Of a stretch of DNA of 25,147 nucleotides, positions 7,676-14,774 are shown piece by piece. The position numbers were made by a program, and so were the translations under genes. The DNA is from Oceanimonas sp052119705 (GTDB lineage: Bacteria; Pseudomonadota; Gammaproteobacteria; Enterobacterales; Aeromonadaceae): contig NZ_JBGQOP010000033.1 of NCBI RefSeq assembly GCF_052119705.1, forward strand, positions 1 to 25,147, in the 5' to 3' direction. The notes under the pieces are model-generated. The model ran no database searches, was not told where the DNA came from, and saw only the letters and a list, made by a program, of their open reading frames with translations. Within the stretch, counting starts at the first letter, position 1. Every line of letters begins with the position of its first letter.

Positions 7676-7709
7676 AATAAAAAACCCACCTGAAGGTGGG
7701 TTTTTTATT
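7676..7709 (-). terminator. terminator of tRNA-Pro (active on both strands)
   Basis: A 15-bp stem: AATAAAAAACCCACC at 7676-7690, loop TGAA, and the complement at 7695-7709. Read on the minus strand it comes directly after the tRNA-Pro CCA end and finishes in a T-rich run. Confidence 0.9.
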
Positions 7710-7714
7710 TGATT

Positions 7715-7791
7715 TGGTCGGCGTGAGAGGATTCGAACCTCCGACCCCTAACACCCCATGCTAGTGCGCTACCAAGCTGCGCTACACGCCG
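7715..7791 (-). tRNA. tRNA-Pro (anticodon GGG)
   Basis: Read on the minus strand, the acceptor CGGCGTG pairs with CACGCCG, followed by discriminator A and an encoded CCA (7717 down to 7715). The D arm TAGCGCAGCTTGGTAGCGC and T arm GGAGGTTCGAATCCTC are typical of bacterial proline tRNAs. The anticodon stem CTAGC/GTTAG encloses loop ATGGGGT, giving anticodon GGG, as in E. coli proL, for CCC/CCU codons. C at position 1 is normal for bacterial tRNA-Pro. Confidence 0.97.
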
Positions 7792-7802
7792 AATCGCATG
7801 AA

Positions 7803-7831
7803 ACTATATAAGGCCAAGTAAGAGTGCGCAA
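7803..7831 (-). promoter_or_regulatory. promoter of tRNA-Pro
   Basis: On the minus strand, TTGCGC (7831-7826) and TATAGT (7808-7803) are 17 bp apart. The -10 ends 11 bp before the mature tRNA 5' end. Confidence 0.65.
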
Positions 7832-8046
7832 GCTCATTTTATGATTTTGAGTTCGTTTGCTGCTTTCTTGTGCGGTGCTGGTCATTTTCGTGCGTGTTAG
7901 CGGCAGGATTGGCTTTTTTTGTTTGTATAACGGGCATATGCTCCGTGAATAGCCGTGCTGTAAGCCTTATGATCTTGTTTGCTGCGTATTGTTTTCTGGC
8001 GCAAGGTATTTTGTCATACTAGGTGGCTGTTAGAGGCTACTACTGA

Positions 8047-8628
8047 ATGAACGTATCTTTACCCATGAACTTATCTCTCCCTATGGATCATAACGATCTT
8101 CTTATTAATCTAAACGGTTCCACGATGAATCAAGTCGAACAAGACCAATATTGGATGCGCCAAGCCATGCTACTGGCGGCAAAGGCTGAGGCAGAAGACG
8201 AAGTGCCGGTCGGGGCGCTAGTGGTACATAATGGCCAATGTATCGGCCAGGGCTGGAATCGCTCCATTGGTCGACATGATGCGACGGCTCATGCGGAGAT
8301 AATGGCGCTGCGCCAAGCAGGCCTGACCTTGGGTAATTATCGGCTGCTGGACTGTACCTTATATGTGACGCTGGAGCCGTGCATTATGTGCAGTGGCGCC
8401 ATGATCCACAGTCGTATTGCACGATTAGTGTATGGCGCAGCGGATGCCAAAACCGGTGCCGTGGACTCTAATTTACAGCTGCTTGCCACGCCGGGCTTAA
8501 ACCACAGAGTAAGCTGGCAGGCGGACGTATTAAGTGAAGACTGTGCCAGCCAACTGAGTGCTTTTTTTAAACGCAGACGCGCCGAGCACAAAGCGGCACG
8601 ACTGCTAGCGCGCAGCAAACAAGATTAA
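8047..8628 (+). CDS. tadA: tRNA-specific adenosine deaminase TadA
   Basis: TadA deaminates A34 to inosine in tRNA-Arg(ACG), needed to decode CGN codons; it is a cytosolic zinc enzyme. The product has the cytidine/deoxycytidylate deaminase zinc motifs HAE (H82, proton shuttle E84) and PCxxC (C112, C115), plus EVPVGALVV, GWNRSIGRHD and NYRLLDCTLYVTLEP, almost as in E. coli TadA (167 aa). The frame opens at 8047, giving 193 residues with about 26 extra at the N-terminus. Other ATGs at 8065, 8083 and 8125 exist, and 8125 gives the family-like length. GAGG before 8047 is 10 bases away, and none of the internal ATGs has a good ribosome site, so the start is uncertain. Confidence 0.93.
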   Translation: MNVSLPMNLSLPMDHNDLLINLNGSTMNQVEQDQYWMRQAMLLAAKAEAEDEVPVGALVVHNGQCIGQGWNRSIGRHDATAHAEIMALRQAGLTLGNYRLLDCTLYVTLEPCIMCSGAMIHSRIARLVYGAADAKTGAVDSNLQLLATPGLNHRVSWQADVLSEDCASQLSAFFKRRRAEHKAARLLARSKQD

Positions 8629-8732
8629 TAGTCCTTTACCAGTAAGGCTCCTTTCAGAACTGATCACTATTTTTCTGTGAGTTCAGTGGTGAATAGTTTT
8701 TAATCTTTGCTCAGTGCTCACTATGATCGCGA

Positions 8733-8784
8733 CTGTCACAATTATTGTCACTGTCACATAGTTGTCATCTAACCTACCTACAAT
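8733..8784 (+). promoter_or_regulatory. PhoB box and promoter of pstCAB-phoU
   Basis: CTGTCACATAGTTGTCAT at 8751-8768 is a near-ideal 7-4-7 PhoB box. Two more half-sites lie upstream, CTGTCAC at 8733 and TTGTCAC at 8745, slightly out of the 11-bp phase. The -10 TACAAT at 8779-8784 begins 11 bases after the box ends, the expected geometry for PhoB-dependent promoters. Confidence 0.88.
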
Positions 8785-8814
8785 AGCGCCACTGGATATT
8801 TATCGAGGTGGACT

Positions 8815-11058
8815 ATGTCAACCCAAACCCAAACCCAAGCCATTACCCTATCGGGCAGTCGTAAGCGCTGGTTAAAAGACCGCATAGCGCAAATAGGCGT
8901 GACCGCTGGCGGCATTTTGGTGCTGGTGGCCTTACTACTGATTTTCTTATATTTACTGTACGTGGTTAAACCCATCTTTGACCCGGTACGGGTTGAGCCT
9001 GGCGTCGAATTTAGTTTGTTGGATAAAGCTGCGCCTACACAAGCATTAAGTAAGACGGTGCTACTGGGCGTAGAAGAACAAAATGAGCTGGTATATCGCT
9101 TTGATGATGCCGGTCACGTCAGCTTTTATTCATTACCGCAGCAGGGCGAGTTAATCCACAGCCTAAATATCGGGCATGAGGTGACCAGTGTGGCGCGCAG
9201 CAGTAATAATATGGTCGCCTATGGCTTGGCTGAGGGCGGCGTTATGCTGCTAGCACCGAAATTTACCGTCAGCTATCCGGATAATATTCGCACCATAGAG
9301 CCGCAAGTGACCTTTCCGTTTGGCGAGCAGGCGTTAGTGGTGGATGAGCAGGGGCAAACCTTGACTCAACTGAGTGTGGCCAGCCAAGACCAAGACTTGT
9401 TGGTTGCGGCCATGACAGCGTCGGGCAAGGGGCTGCTGACGCGCTTTGCCGGCAAAGAAAACTTCATGACTGGCGAGCTGGAGCTTAATCGGACCCAAGT
9501 CGAGCTTCCCGGGTTGCCCGGTGACGTGGAGCAGTTGTTACTCACGCCCAACTTACGTTTCTTGTTTGCTCGTAGTGCTAATGAAGTTTATGTGTTTGAT
9601 GTGCGCAACCTTAACAAAGTGGTACTGCGCAATGTGCTGACCATGAATGCCAAAGGCGCCAATATCAGCGACCTGAGCGTTTTATCGGGTGGTAACTCGC
9701 TGCTGGTGGCCAACGACAACGGTAAAATATCCCAATGGTTTGAAGTGGCGCGTGACGGTAAACGTGAATTCACCTTTATCCGCGACTTTACCGCCGAAGG
9801 GGGCGTCACGCAAATTGCCTCTGAGATAAATCGTAAAGGCTTTATTACTGCTTCGAGTAATGGCAGCGTGGATATCTTTCACACTACCGGTGGCTCACGA
9901 CTGTTTTCTGCTCCCCTAGCCAGCTCTGCGGTGTCGGCGCTGGCTCTGTCGCCGCGTAATTCTATGTTGCTGATGCAAAGCGGCGACAAAGTGGTGACCT
10001 TCCATGTGGAAAACGATCACCCAGAAGTGACCATGAAGGCACTCTGGACCAAGGTCTGGTACGAAGGCTACCCAGAGCCGCAATATGTGTGGCAGTCCAC
10101 CTCGGGCAGCAGTGACTTTGAGTCCAAGCTGAGCTTAGTGCCAATTTCCTTTGGCACGCTGAAAGCCGCCTTTTACGCTTTATTGTTTGCGGTGCCGATT
10201 GCCATCGCCGGTGCCGTGTATACCGCTTATTTTATGTCGTCGGGTCTGCGCAAAGTGGTGAAGCCCACGGTCGAGATCATGGAGGCGCTGCCAACCGTTA
10301 TATTGGGCTTTTTGGCGGGCCTTTGGCTGGCGCCGTTAATTGAAAATCATCTGCCGGGCATGGTGATCTTGCTGGTGATGTTGCCGCTGTCTATTTTGCT
10401 GATGGCCTTTGCTTGGCACCATGCGCCTAAAAGCCTGCGAGATTTAGTGCCGGACGGTTGGCAGTGCATTATCTTGCTGCCGCTGGTGGTACTGGTTGGT
10501 TGGTTATCTTTCGCCTTAAGCCCTTGGGTAGAAAATTTGCTATTTGGCGGTAATGCCCGCAATTTTTTAACCAACGAGCTGGGCATAGGCTTTGATCAGC
10601 GCAACTCACTGGTGGTGGGTATCGCCATGGGCTTTGCGGTGATCCCCACTATTTTCTCCATTGCCGAAGATGCGGTGTTTTCGGTGCCGCGTCACTTAAC
10701 TAACGGCTCACTGGCGCTGGGCGCAACTACGTGGCAAACGCTAACGCGAGTGGTGATGCTCACCGCCAGCCCAGGTATTTTCTCAGCAGTCATGATGGGA
10801 CTTGGGCGAGCGGTGGGCGAAACCATGATAGTGCTGATGGCCACCGGCAACACGCCGGTTATGGATCTCAGCGTCTTTAGTGGTATGCGCACCTTGGCGG
10901 CCAATATAGCGGTAGAAATGCCGGAGGCCGAGGTGAACAGCTCGCATTATCGAGTCTTGTTCTTAGCCGCCTTCGTGCTGTTTATCTTCACCTTCTTGTT
11001 TAACACGGTTGCTGAGTTTGTACGCCAGCGACTGCGTGACAAATACAGTTCAATGTAG
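8815..11058 (+). CDS. pstC: phosphate ABC transporter permease PstC, enlarged
   Basis: Inner-membrane permease subunit of the high-affinity phosphate transporter. At 747 residues it is more than twice E. coli PstC (319 aa). One transmembrane helix (about 28-52) is followed by a predicted periplasmic domain of roughly 380 residues. That domain shows repeated beta-strand patterns like those of a beta-propeller (for example DVEQLLLTPNLRFLFARS, ISDLSVLSGGNSLLVAND, VSALALSPRNSMLLMQSG). The permease domain occupies about 455-735, with the EAA loop LALGATTWQTLTRVV from residue 633 and GRAVGETM. GAGGTG lies just before the ATG. pstA starts 11 bp downstream. Long PstC forms are known in marine gammaproteobacteria; the role of the extra domain is not established as far as I know. 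Confidence 0.94.
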   Translation: MSTQTQTQAITLSGSRKRWLKDRIAQIGVTAGGILVLVALLLIFLYLLYVVKPIFDPVRVEPGVEFSLLDKAAPTQALSKTVLLGVEEQNELVYRFDDAGHVSFYSLPQQGELIHSLNIGHEVTSVARSSNNMVAYGLAEGGVMLLAPKFTVSYPDNIRTIEPQVTFPFGEQALVVDEQGQTLTQLSVASQDQDLLVAAMTASGKGLLTRFAGKENFMTGELELNRTQVELPGLPGDVEQLLLTPNLRFLFARSANEVYVFDVRNLNKVVLRNVLTMNAKGANISDLSVLSGGNSLLVANDNGKISQWFEVARDGKREFTFIRDFTAEGGVTQIASEINRKGFITASSNGSVDIFHTTGGSRLFSAPLASSAVSALALSPRNSMLLMQSGDKVVTFHVENDHPEVTMKALWTKVWYEGYPEPQYVWQSTSGSSDFESKLSLVPISFGTLKAAFYALLFAVPIAIAGAVYTAYFMSSGLRKVVKPTVEIMEALPTVILGFLAGLWLAPLIENHLPGMVILLVMLPLSILLMAFAWHHAPKSLRDLVPDGWQCIILLPLVVLVGWLSFALSPWVENLLFGGNARNFLTNELGIGFDQRNSLVVGIAMGFAVIPTIFSIAEDAVFSVPRHLTNGSLALGATTWQTLTRVVMLTASPGIFSAVMMGLGRAVGETMIVLMATGNTPVMDLSVFSGMRTLAANIAVEMPEAEVNSSHYRVLFLAAFVLFIFTFLFNTVAEFVRQRLRDKYSSM

Positions 11059-11069
11059 GGGCGGACCAC

Positions 11070-12731
11070 ATGAATAAATGGTTTAAATCGGGCGCACCTT
11101 GGATCTGGATGACGGGTGGCGCGGTCAGCGTCAGCTTAGTGGCGGTATTGGGTTTATTGTTGTTGATTGGCTGGCGCGGCCTGACCTTCTTTTGGCCGCA
11201 CACTATTTATGAATGGCAGGCCAGCACGCCGGCCGGCGAGCGTTATCAGATAATCGGTGAAATTCATGACCGCGAGCAGGTGCCTTTGGCGCAGTTGCGT
11301 GGTGCGGGCATGACATTAGAAGGCGTGACCGCTGAGACCTTAACTCGGTATTTAATTAAAACCGGTAACCGTGAGTTTGTGCCACTGGATTTTCGCTGGT
11401 TATTAGAAACCGATATCGTCTCACGTATCGAGCCGGCTAACTTGGCAGTATTGGAACGCGCCAATAACGGCAACTTTTACGGTTACGTAGAGCAAGTGCT
11501 GGAAGACAAGAGTGCGGTTACTGCGGCAGATCAGGGCGAGCTGCGTGAACAGTTGGCGACTCGACTGGAGCGAGTGCAGGAACTCAATCGGCAGATGAAG
11601 TCTCTGCAAAGAGGCGACATCGGCGCCATTAACCATCAGCTAGAGAAGCTGCGCCTTAAGCAGCGCGGCTTAGAGCTAGAGGGTACTGCTACCGAGCAAG
11701 CTATTAATGAGATCCGCGCCCAAGAGCAACAGCTAAGAGCCGATTACCAAGTGTTGGAGCAGCAATTGTTTCAATTACGCGAGCAGGCGCGTCGAGATCA
11801 AGTGGTAGTGCGTGATATGCGCGGGCAGGCGGTGACGTTATCGCTGGGCGAAGTGTTAGATGCTACTTGGCCGAACGACATGAGTTTGTTTGCCAAGACG
11901 CTGCATTGGTTTTCAGAAATTGGTAAGTTTGTGAGTGGTGAGCCGCGCGAAGCCAACACCGAAGGCGGCGTGTTTCCCGCTATCTTTGGTACCGTCTTCA
12001 TGGTGATCCTGATGGCGATTATCGTCACCCCCTTGGGCGTGGTGGCGGCGATTTATTTACACGAATATGCGGGCAAGAATAACCTGACCAAGATGATCCG
12101 CATTGCCGTGATCAATCTAGCTGGGGTGCCATCCATCGTCTATGGCGTGTTTGGCTTGGGCTTCTTCGTATATATGGTGGGGGGCTCGCTGGATCAGCTG
12201 TTTTATCCAGAGTCTCTGCCCACGCCTACCTTTGGCTCGCCCGGGGTGCTCTGGTCGGCACTGACATTGGCAATTTTAACCTTGCCGGTGGTGATCGTAT
12301 CCACCGAAGAAGGCTTGTCGCGCATCCCCAGCTCGGTACGCCAAGGCTCACTGGCGCTGGGTGCGACCAAAGCAGAAACCTTATGGCGCATCGTGATCCC
12401 CATGGCAAGCCCCGCCATTATGACCGGCCTGATTTTGGCCATCGCCCGCGCGGCAGGCGAAGTGGCGCCCTTGATGTTGGTAGGTGTGGTGAAGTTAGCG
12501 CCTAATTTACCTGTGGATGGCAACTTTCCTTACTTGCATGTGGAGCGCAAATTCATGCACTTAGGGTTCCATATTTATGATGTAGGTTTTCAAAGCCCGA
12601 ACGTAGAAGCGGCACGGCCCTTGGTTTACGCCACCTCCTTCTTACTGGTGACGGTAATTGTAGGCTTGAACTTAACGGCTATTGGTATTCGTAATCACCT
12701 GCGGGAAAAATTCCGCTCTCTTGACCAATAA
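11070..12731 (+). CDS. pstA: phosphate ABC transporter permease PstA, enlarged
   Basis: Second permease subunit, forming the channel with PstC. At 553 residues it is far longer than E. coli PstA (296 aa). After a first transmembrane helix (about 15-37) comes a predicted periplasmic insert. Residues about 155-245 are rich in E, Q, R and L in heptad spacing and free of proline, a likely coiled coil. The membrane domain begins near 305; its EAA loop LALGATKAETLWRIVIP starts at residue 428 and is followed by ARAAGEVAPL, typical of PstA. Both permeases carrying periplasmic extensions suggests these contact each other or PstS. pstB follows after a 120-bp gap filled with repeats. Confidence 0.94.
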   Translation: MNKWFKSGAPWIWMTGGAVSVSLVAVLGLLLLIGWRGLTFFWPHTIYEWQASTPAGERYQIIGEIHDREQVPLAQLRGAGMTLEGVTAETLTRYLIKTGNREFVPLDFRWLLETDIVSRIEPANLAVLERANNGNFYGYVEQVLEDKSAVTAADQGELREQLATRLERVQELNRQMKSLQRGDIGAINHQLEKLRLKQRGLELEGTATEQAINEIRAQEQQLRADYQVLEQQLFQLREQARRDQVVVRDMRGQAVTLSLGEVLDATWPNDMSLFAKTLHWFSEIGKFVSGEPREANTEGGVFPAIFGTVFMVILMAIIVTPLGVVAAIYLHEYAGKNNLTKMIRIAVINLAGVPSIVYGVFGLGFFVYMVGGSLDQLFYPESLPTPTFGSPGVLWSALTLAILTLPVVIVSTEEGLSRIPSSVRQGSLALGATKAETLWRIVIPMASPAIMTGLILAIARAAGEVAPLMLVGVVKLAPNLPVDGNFPYLHVERKFMHLGFHIYDVGFQSPNVEAARPLVYATSFLLVTVIVGLNLTAIGIRNHLREKFRSLDQ

Positions 12732-12759
12732 GTTCGGCTCCATCGGACAGCTTATAGCC

Positions 12760-12831
12760 GCTGTACGCCATGCGCCCTACGTCAAAGTAAAACGGCGTAC
12801 GGCGTGAGACGTAAAGCGTAAGACGCATGAA
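12760..12831. repeat. inverted arrays of degenerate 7-bp repeats between pstA and pstB
   Basis: On the minus strand three consecutive heptamers (12760-12780) read GTAGGGC, GCATGGC, GTACAGC. On the plus strand five consecutive heptamers (12797-12831) read GTACGGC, GTGAGAC, GTAAAGC, GTAAGAC, GCATGAA. The arms include the complementary pair GTACGCC (12763-12769) and GGCGTAC (12794-12800), so the transcript could fold into a hairpin. There is no T run, so it need not terminate transcription. It interrupts an otherwise tight operon. Confidence 0.6.
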
Positions 12832-12851
12832 CAGTTTGAGGTAATAACATT

Positions 12852-13673
12852 ATGAACCTAGCCATTAAGCAAAACGTCAACCAAAGCCTAGCGCTTGAGA
12901 CGAACGGCGTGAGTGATGCACAGACGGCATTGAACATTCGTGACCTTAATTTATTTTACGGTGACAAGCAGGCGCTATTTGACGTCAATATGAAGATTGC
13001 TAAAGGCCAAGTGACCGCCTTTATCGGGCCTTCTGGTTGCGGCAAGTCGACGCTGCTGCGCTGTATTAATCGCATGAACGATTTAGTGGATCATTGCCGC
13101 GTTGAAGGCGAGATCTTATTGCATGAACAAAATATCTATCACAAGAGTGTGGATGTGGCGGCGCTGCGTCGCCGAGTCGGCATGGTGTTTCAGCGGCCAA
13201 ACCCGTTTCCGAAAACTATTTATGAAAATGTGGTGTACGGCTTACGGCTGCAAGGCATTAACGACCGCCGACGCCTCGATGAAGCGGTGGAGCGCTCGAT
13301 ACGCGGCGCCGCACTTTGGGATGAAGTGAAAGACCGCTTGCATGAAAATGCCTTTGGTTTGTCTGGCGGACAACAGCAACGCTTGGTCATCGCCCGTGCT
13401 ATCGCCATAGAGCCAGAAGTGTTATTGCTCGATGAACCGACCTCCGCCTTGGATCCTATTTCGACCTTGGTGATCGAAGAGTTGATCCATACTCTGAAAG
13501 AGCAGTTTACGGTGGTGATAGTGACGCATAACATGCAGCAGGCGGCACGAGTGTCTGATAACACGGCATTTATGTATATGGGCGAGTTGATTGAGTATGC
13601 AGATACCAATACCTTGTTCACTACGCCGGCCAAGAAAAAAACCGAAGACTACATTACTGGCCGCTACGGATAA
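12852..13673 (+). CDS. pstB: phosphate ABC transporter ATP-binding protein PstB
   Basis: Cytoplasmic ATPase that drives PstCA. The 273-residue product has all ABC motifs: Walker A GPSGCGKST (59-67), the Q loop in VFQRPNPFPKTIYENV, signature LSGGQQQRL, Walker B VLLLDEPTSALD and the H-loop histidine in IVTHNMQQ. It ends in the PstB-typical TEDYITGRYG. The first 20-25 residues before the ABC core are an ordinary PstB lead. phoU starts 11 bp after the stop, indicating a shared transcript. Confidence 0.97.
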   Translation: MNLAIKQNVNQSLALETNGVSDAQTALNIRDLNLFYGDKQALFDVNMKIAKGQVTAFIGPSGCGKSTLLRCINRMNDLVDHCRVEGEILLHEQNIYHKSVDVAALRRRVGMVFQRPNPFPKTIYENVVYGLRLQGINDRRRLDEAVERSIRGAALWDEVKDRLHENAFGLSGGQQQRLVIARAIAIEPEVLLLDEPTSALDPISTLVIEELIHTLKEQFTVVIVTHNMQQAARVSDNTAFMYMGELIEYADTNTLFTTPAKKKTEDYITGRYG

Positions 13674-13684
13674 GGAAATCAGGG

Positions 13685-14389
13685 ATGAATCAGCAAAAAC
13701 TCAATAAACACATTTCTGGCCAGTTTAATGCCGAGCTGGAAGAGGTGCGCAATCAGGTGATGGTAATGGGTGGCTTGGTGGAGCAGCAGCTCACAGATGC
13801 CATTACTGCGATGCACAAACAAGACCTCGATTTGGCACGTTCAATCGTCAGTAAAGATAGCCAAGTAAATGCCCTAGAAGTGGCCATAGATGAAGATTGC
13901 ACACGAATTATTGCGAAACGCCAACCCGCAGCGTCAGATTTACGACTAGTATTGGTGGTGTTAAAAACCATTACCGATCTGGAGCGCATCGGCGATGCGG
14001 CTAAGCGCATCAGTCGTATGGTGTTGGACAATGCGGAGCAGACGCAGCCACCATTAGTATCGATTGAGAACATGGGGCGGCGCGCGGTCAGCATGCTGCA
14101 TCAAGGGCTGGATGCGTTTGCGCGTATGGACTTAACGGCGGCTATTGCGGTGCACAAGCAAGATGACCAGTTGAATCGAGATCATGAGTCTATCGTGCGT
14201 GAGCTGATGACCTTTATGATGGAAGATCCACGTTCCATACCGCAGGTATTGAAGGTACTTTGGTGTGTGCGCTCGTTAGAGAGAGTAGGGGACAGGGTGC
14301 AGCACTTATGTGAATACATTATTTATTATGTGAAAGGCAAAGATGTGCGCCATCGCAGTGATGAAGATATTTATAATTTACTGGACTGA
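13685..14389 (+). CDS. phoU: phosphate signalling protein PhoU
   Basis: PhoU links the Pst transporter to PhoR and keeps the Pho regulon off when phosphate is plentiful. The 234-residue product is collinear with E. coli PhoU (241 aa), from NKHISGQFNAELEEVRNQVMVMGGLVEQQL to YYVKGKDVRH. It is two tandem helical PhoU repeats (about 18-105 and 122-212). Each carries the metal-binding ExxxD type motif: DLERIGDAAKRIS in the first and SLERVGDRVQHLCE in the second. It ends the pstCAB-phoU unit. Confidence 0.97.
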   Translation: MNQQKLNKHISGQFNAELEEVRNQVMVMGGLVEQQLTDAITAMHKQDLDLARSIVSKDSQVNALEVAIDEDCTRIIAKRQPAASDLRLVLVVLKTITDLERIGDAAKRISRMVLDNAEQTQPPLVSIENMGRRAVSMLHQGLDAFARMDLTAAIAVHKQDDQLNRDHESIVRELMTFMMEDPRSIPQVLKVLWCVRSLERVGDRVQHLCEYIIYYVKGKDVRHRSDEDIYNLLD

Positions 14390-14774
14390 ACCAGAACTTT
14401 AACGCTTGGGTGGGTAATAAAATCGGTAGGCTGCACGGTGACGCGAGCAGGTAACCTTAACTTATAACGCATTAGCCATGAAGAAAGTGGGTGTAATTGT
14501 TAGCGAAAAATGAAATTTACCCCCTATAGACCCAATGATGCTGAGTTTGTGGTCAAATTATTTTTTATTTTTTAAGTTTCTATGTGGTTGAATTTAAACA
14601 GTTTTAACCGTGATTGTGAATGGTTATGCATAATTGTTATAGATTGCTCCGCCACTAATAGCAATTCATTTTTGCCTCTAGCTCATTACAAGGGGTAAAC
14701 TATGCAACTAAGCGATTAGGGTTAGTGATCGGTCTTAAACACACTACTGACAACTAGAATAGAAGAAGAAACAT
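14390..14774. other. intergenic region between phoU and glcB
   Basis: No reading frame or RNA gene is supported. A T-rich stretch near 14561-14577 follows a weak, bulged inverted repeat (AATTTACC with GGTCAAATT) and could be a poor terminator for the pst operon; I see no strong one. The right third holds the likely glcB promoter. Confidence 0.4.
14614..14643 (+). promoter_or_regulatory. possible glcB promoter
   Basis: TTGTGA at 14614-14619 and TATAGA at 14638-14643 are 18 bp apart, about 130 bp before the glcB start. The long leader leaves room for regulation, but no specific operator is recognisable. Confidence 0.4.

Noticed and set aside
7715..8628. Genomic island inserted at tRNA-Pro
   Set aside because: No integrase, no duplicated tRNA 3' end and no compositional break were found; tadA is a core gene. 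The split of the pst genes may still be an old rearrangement.
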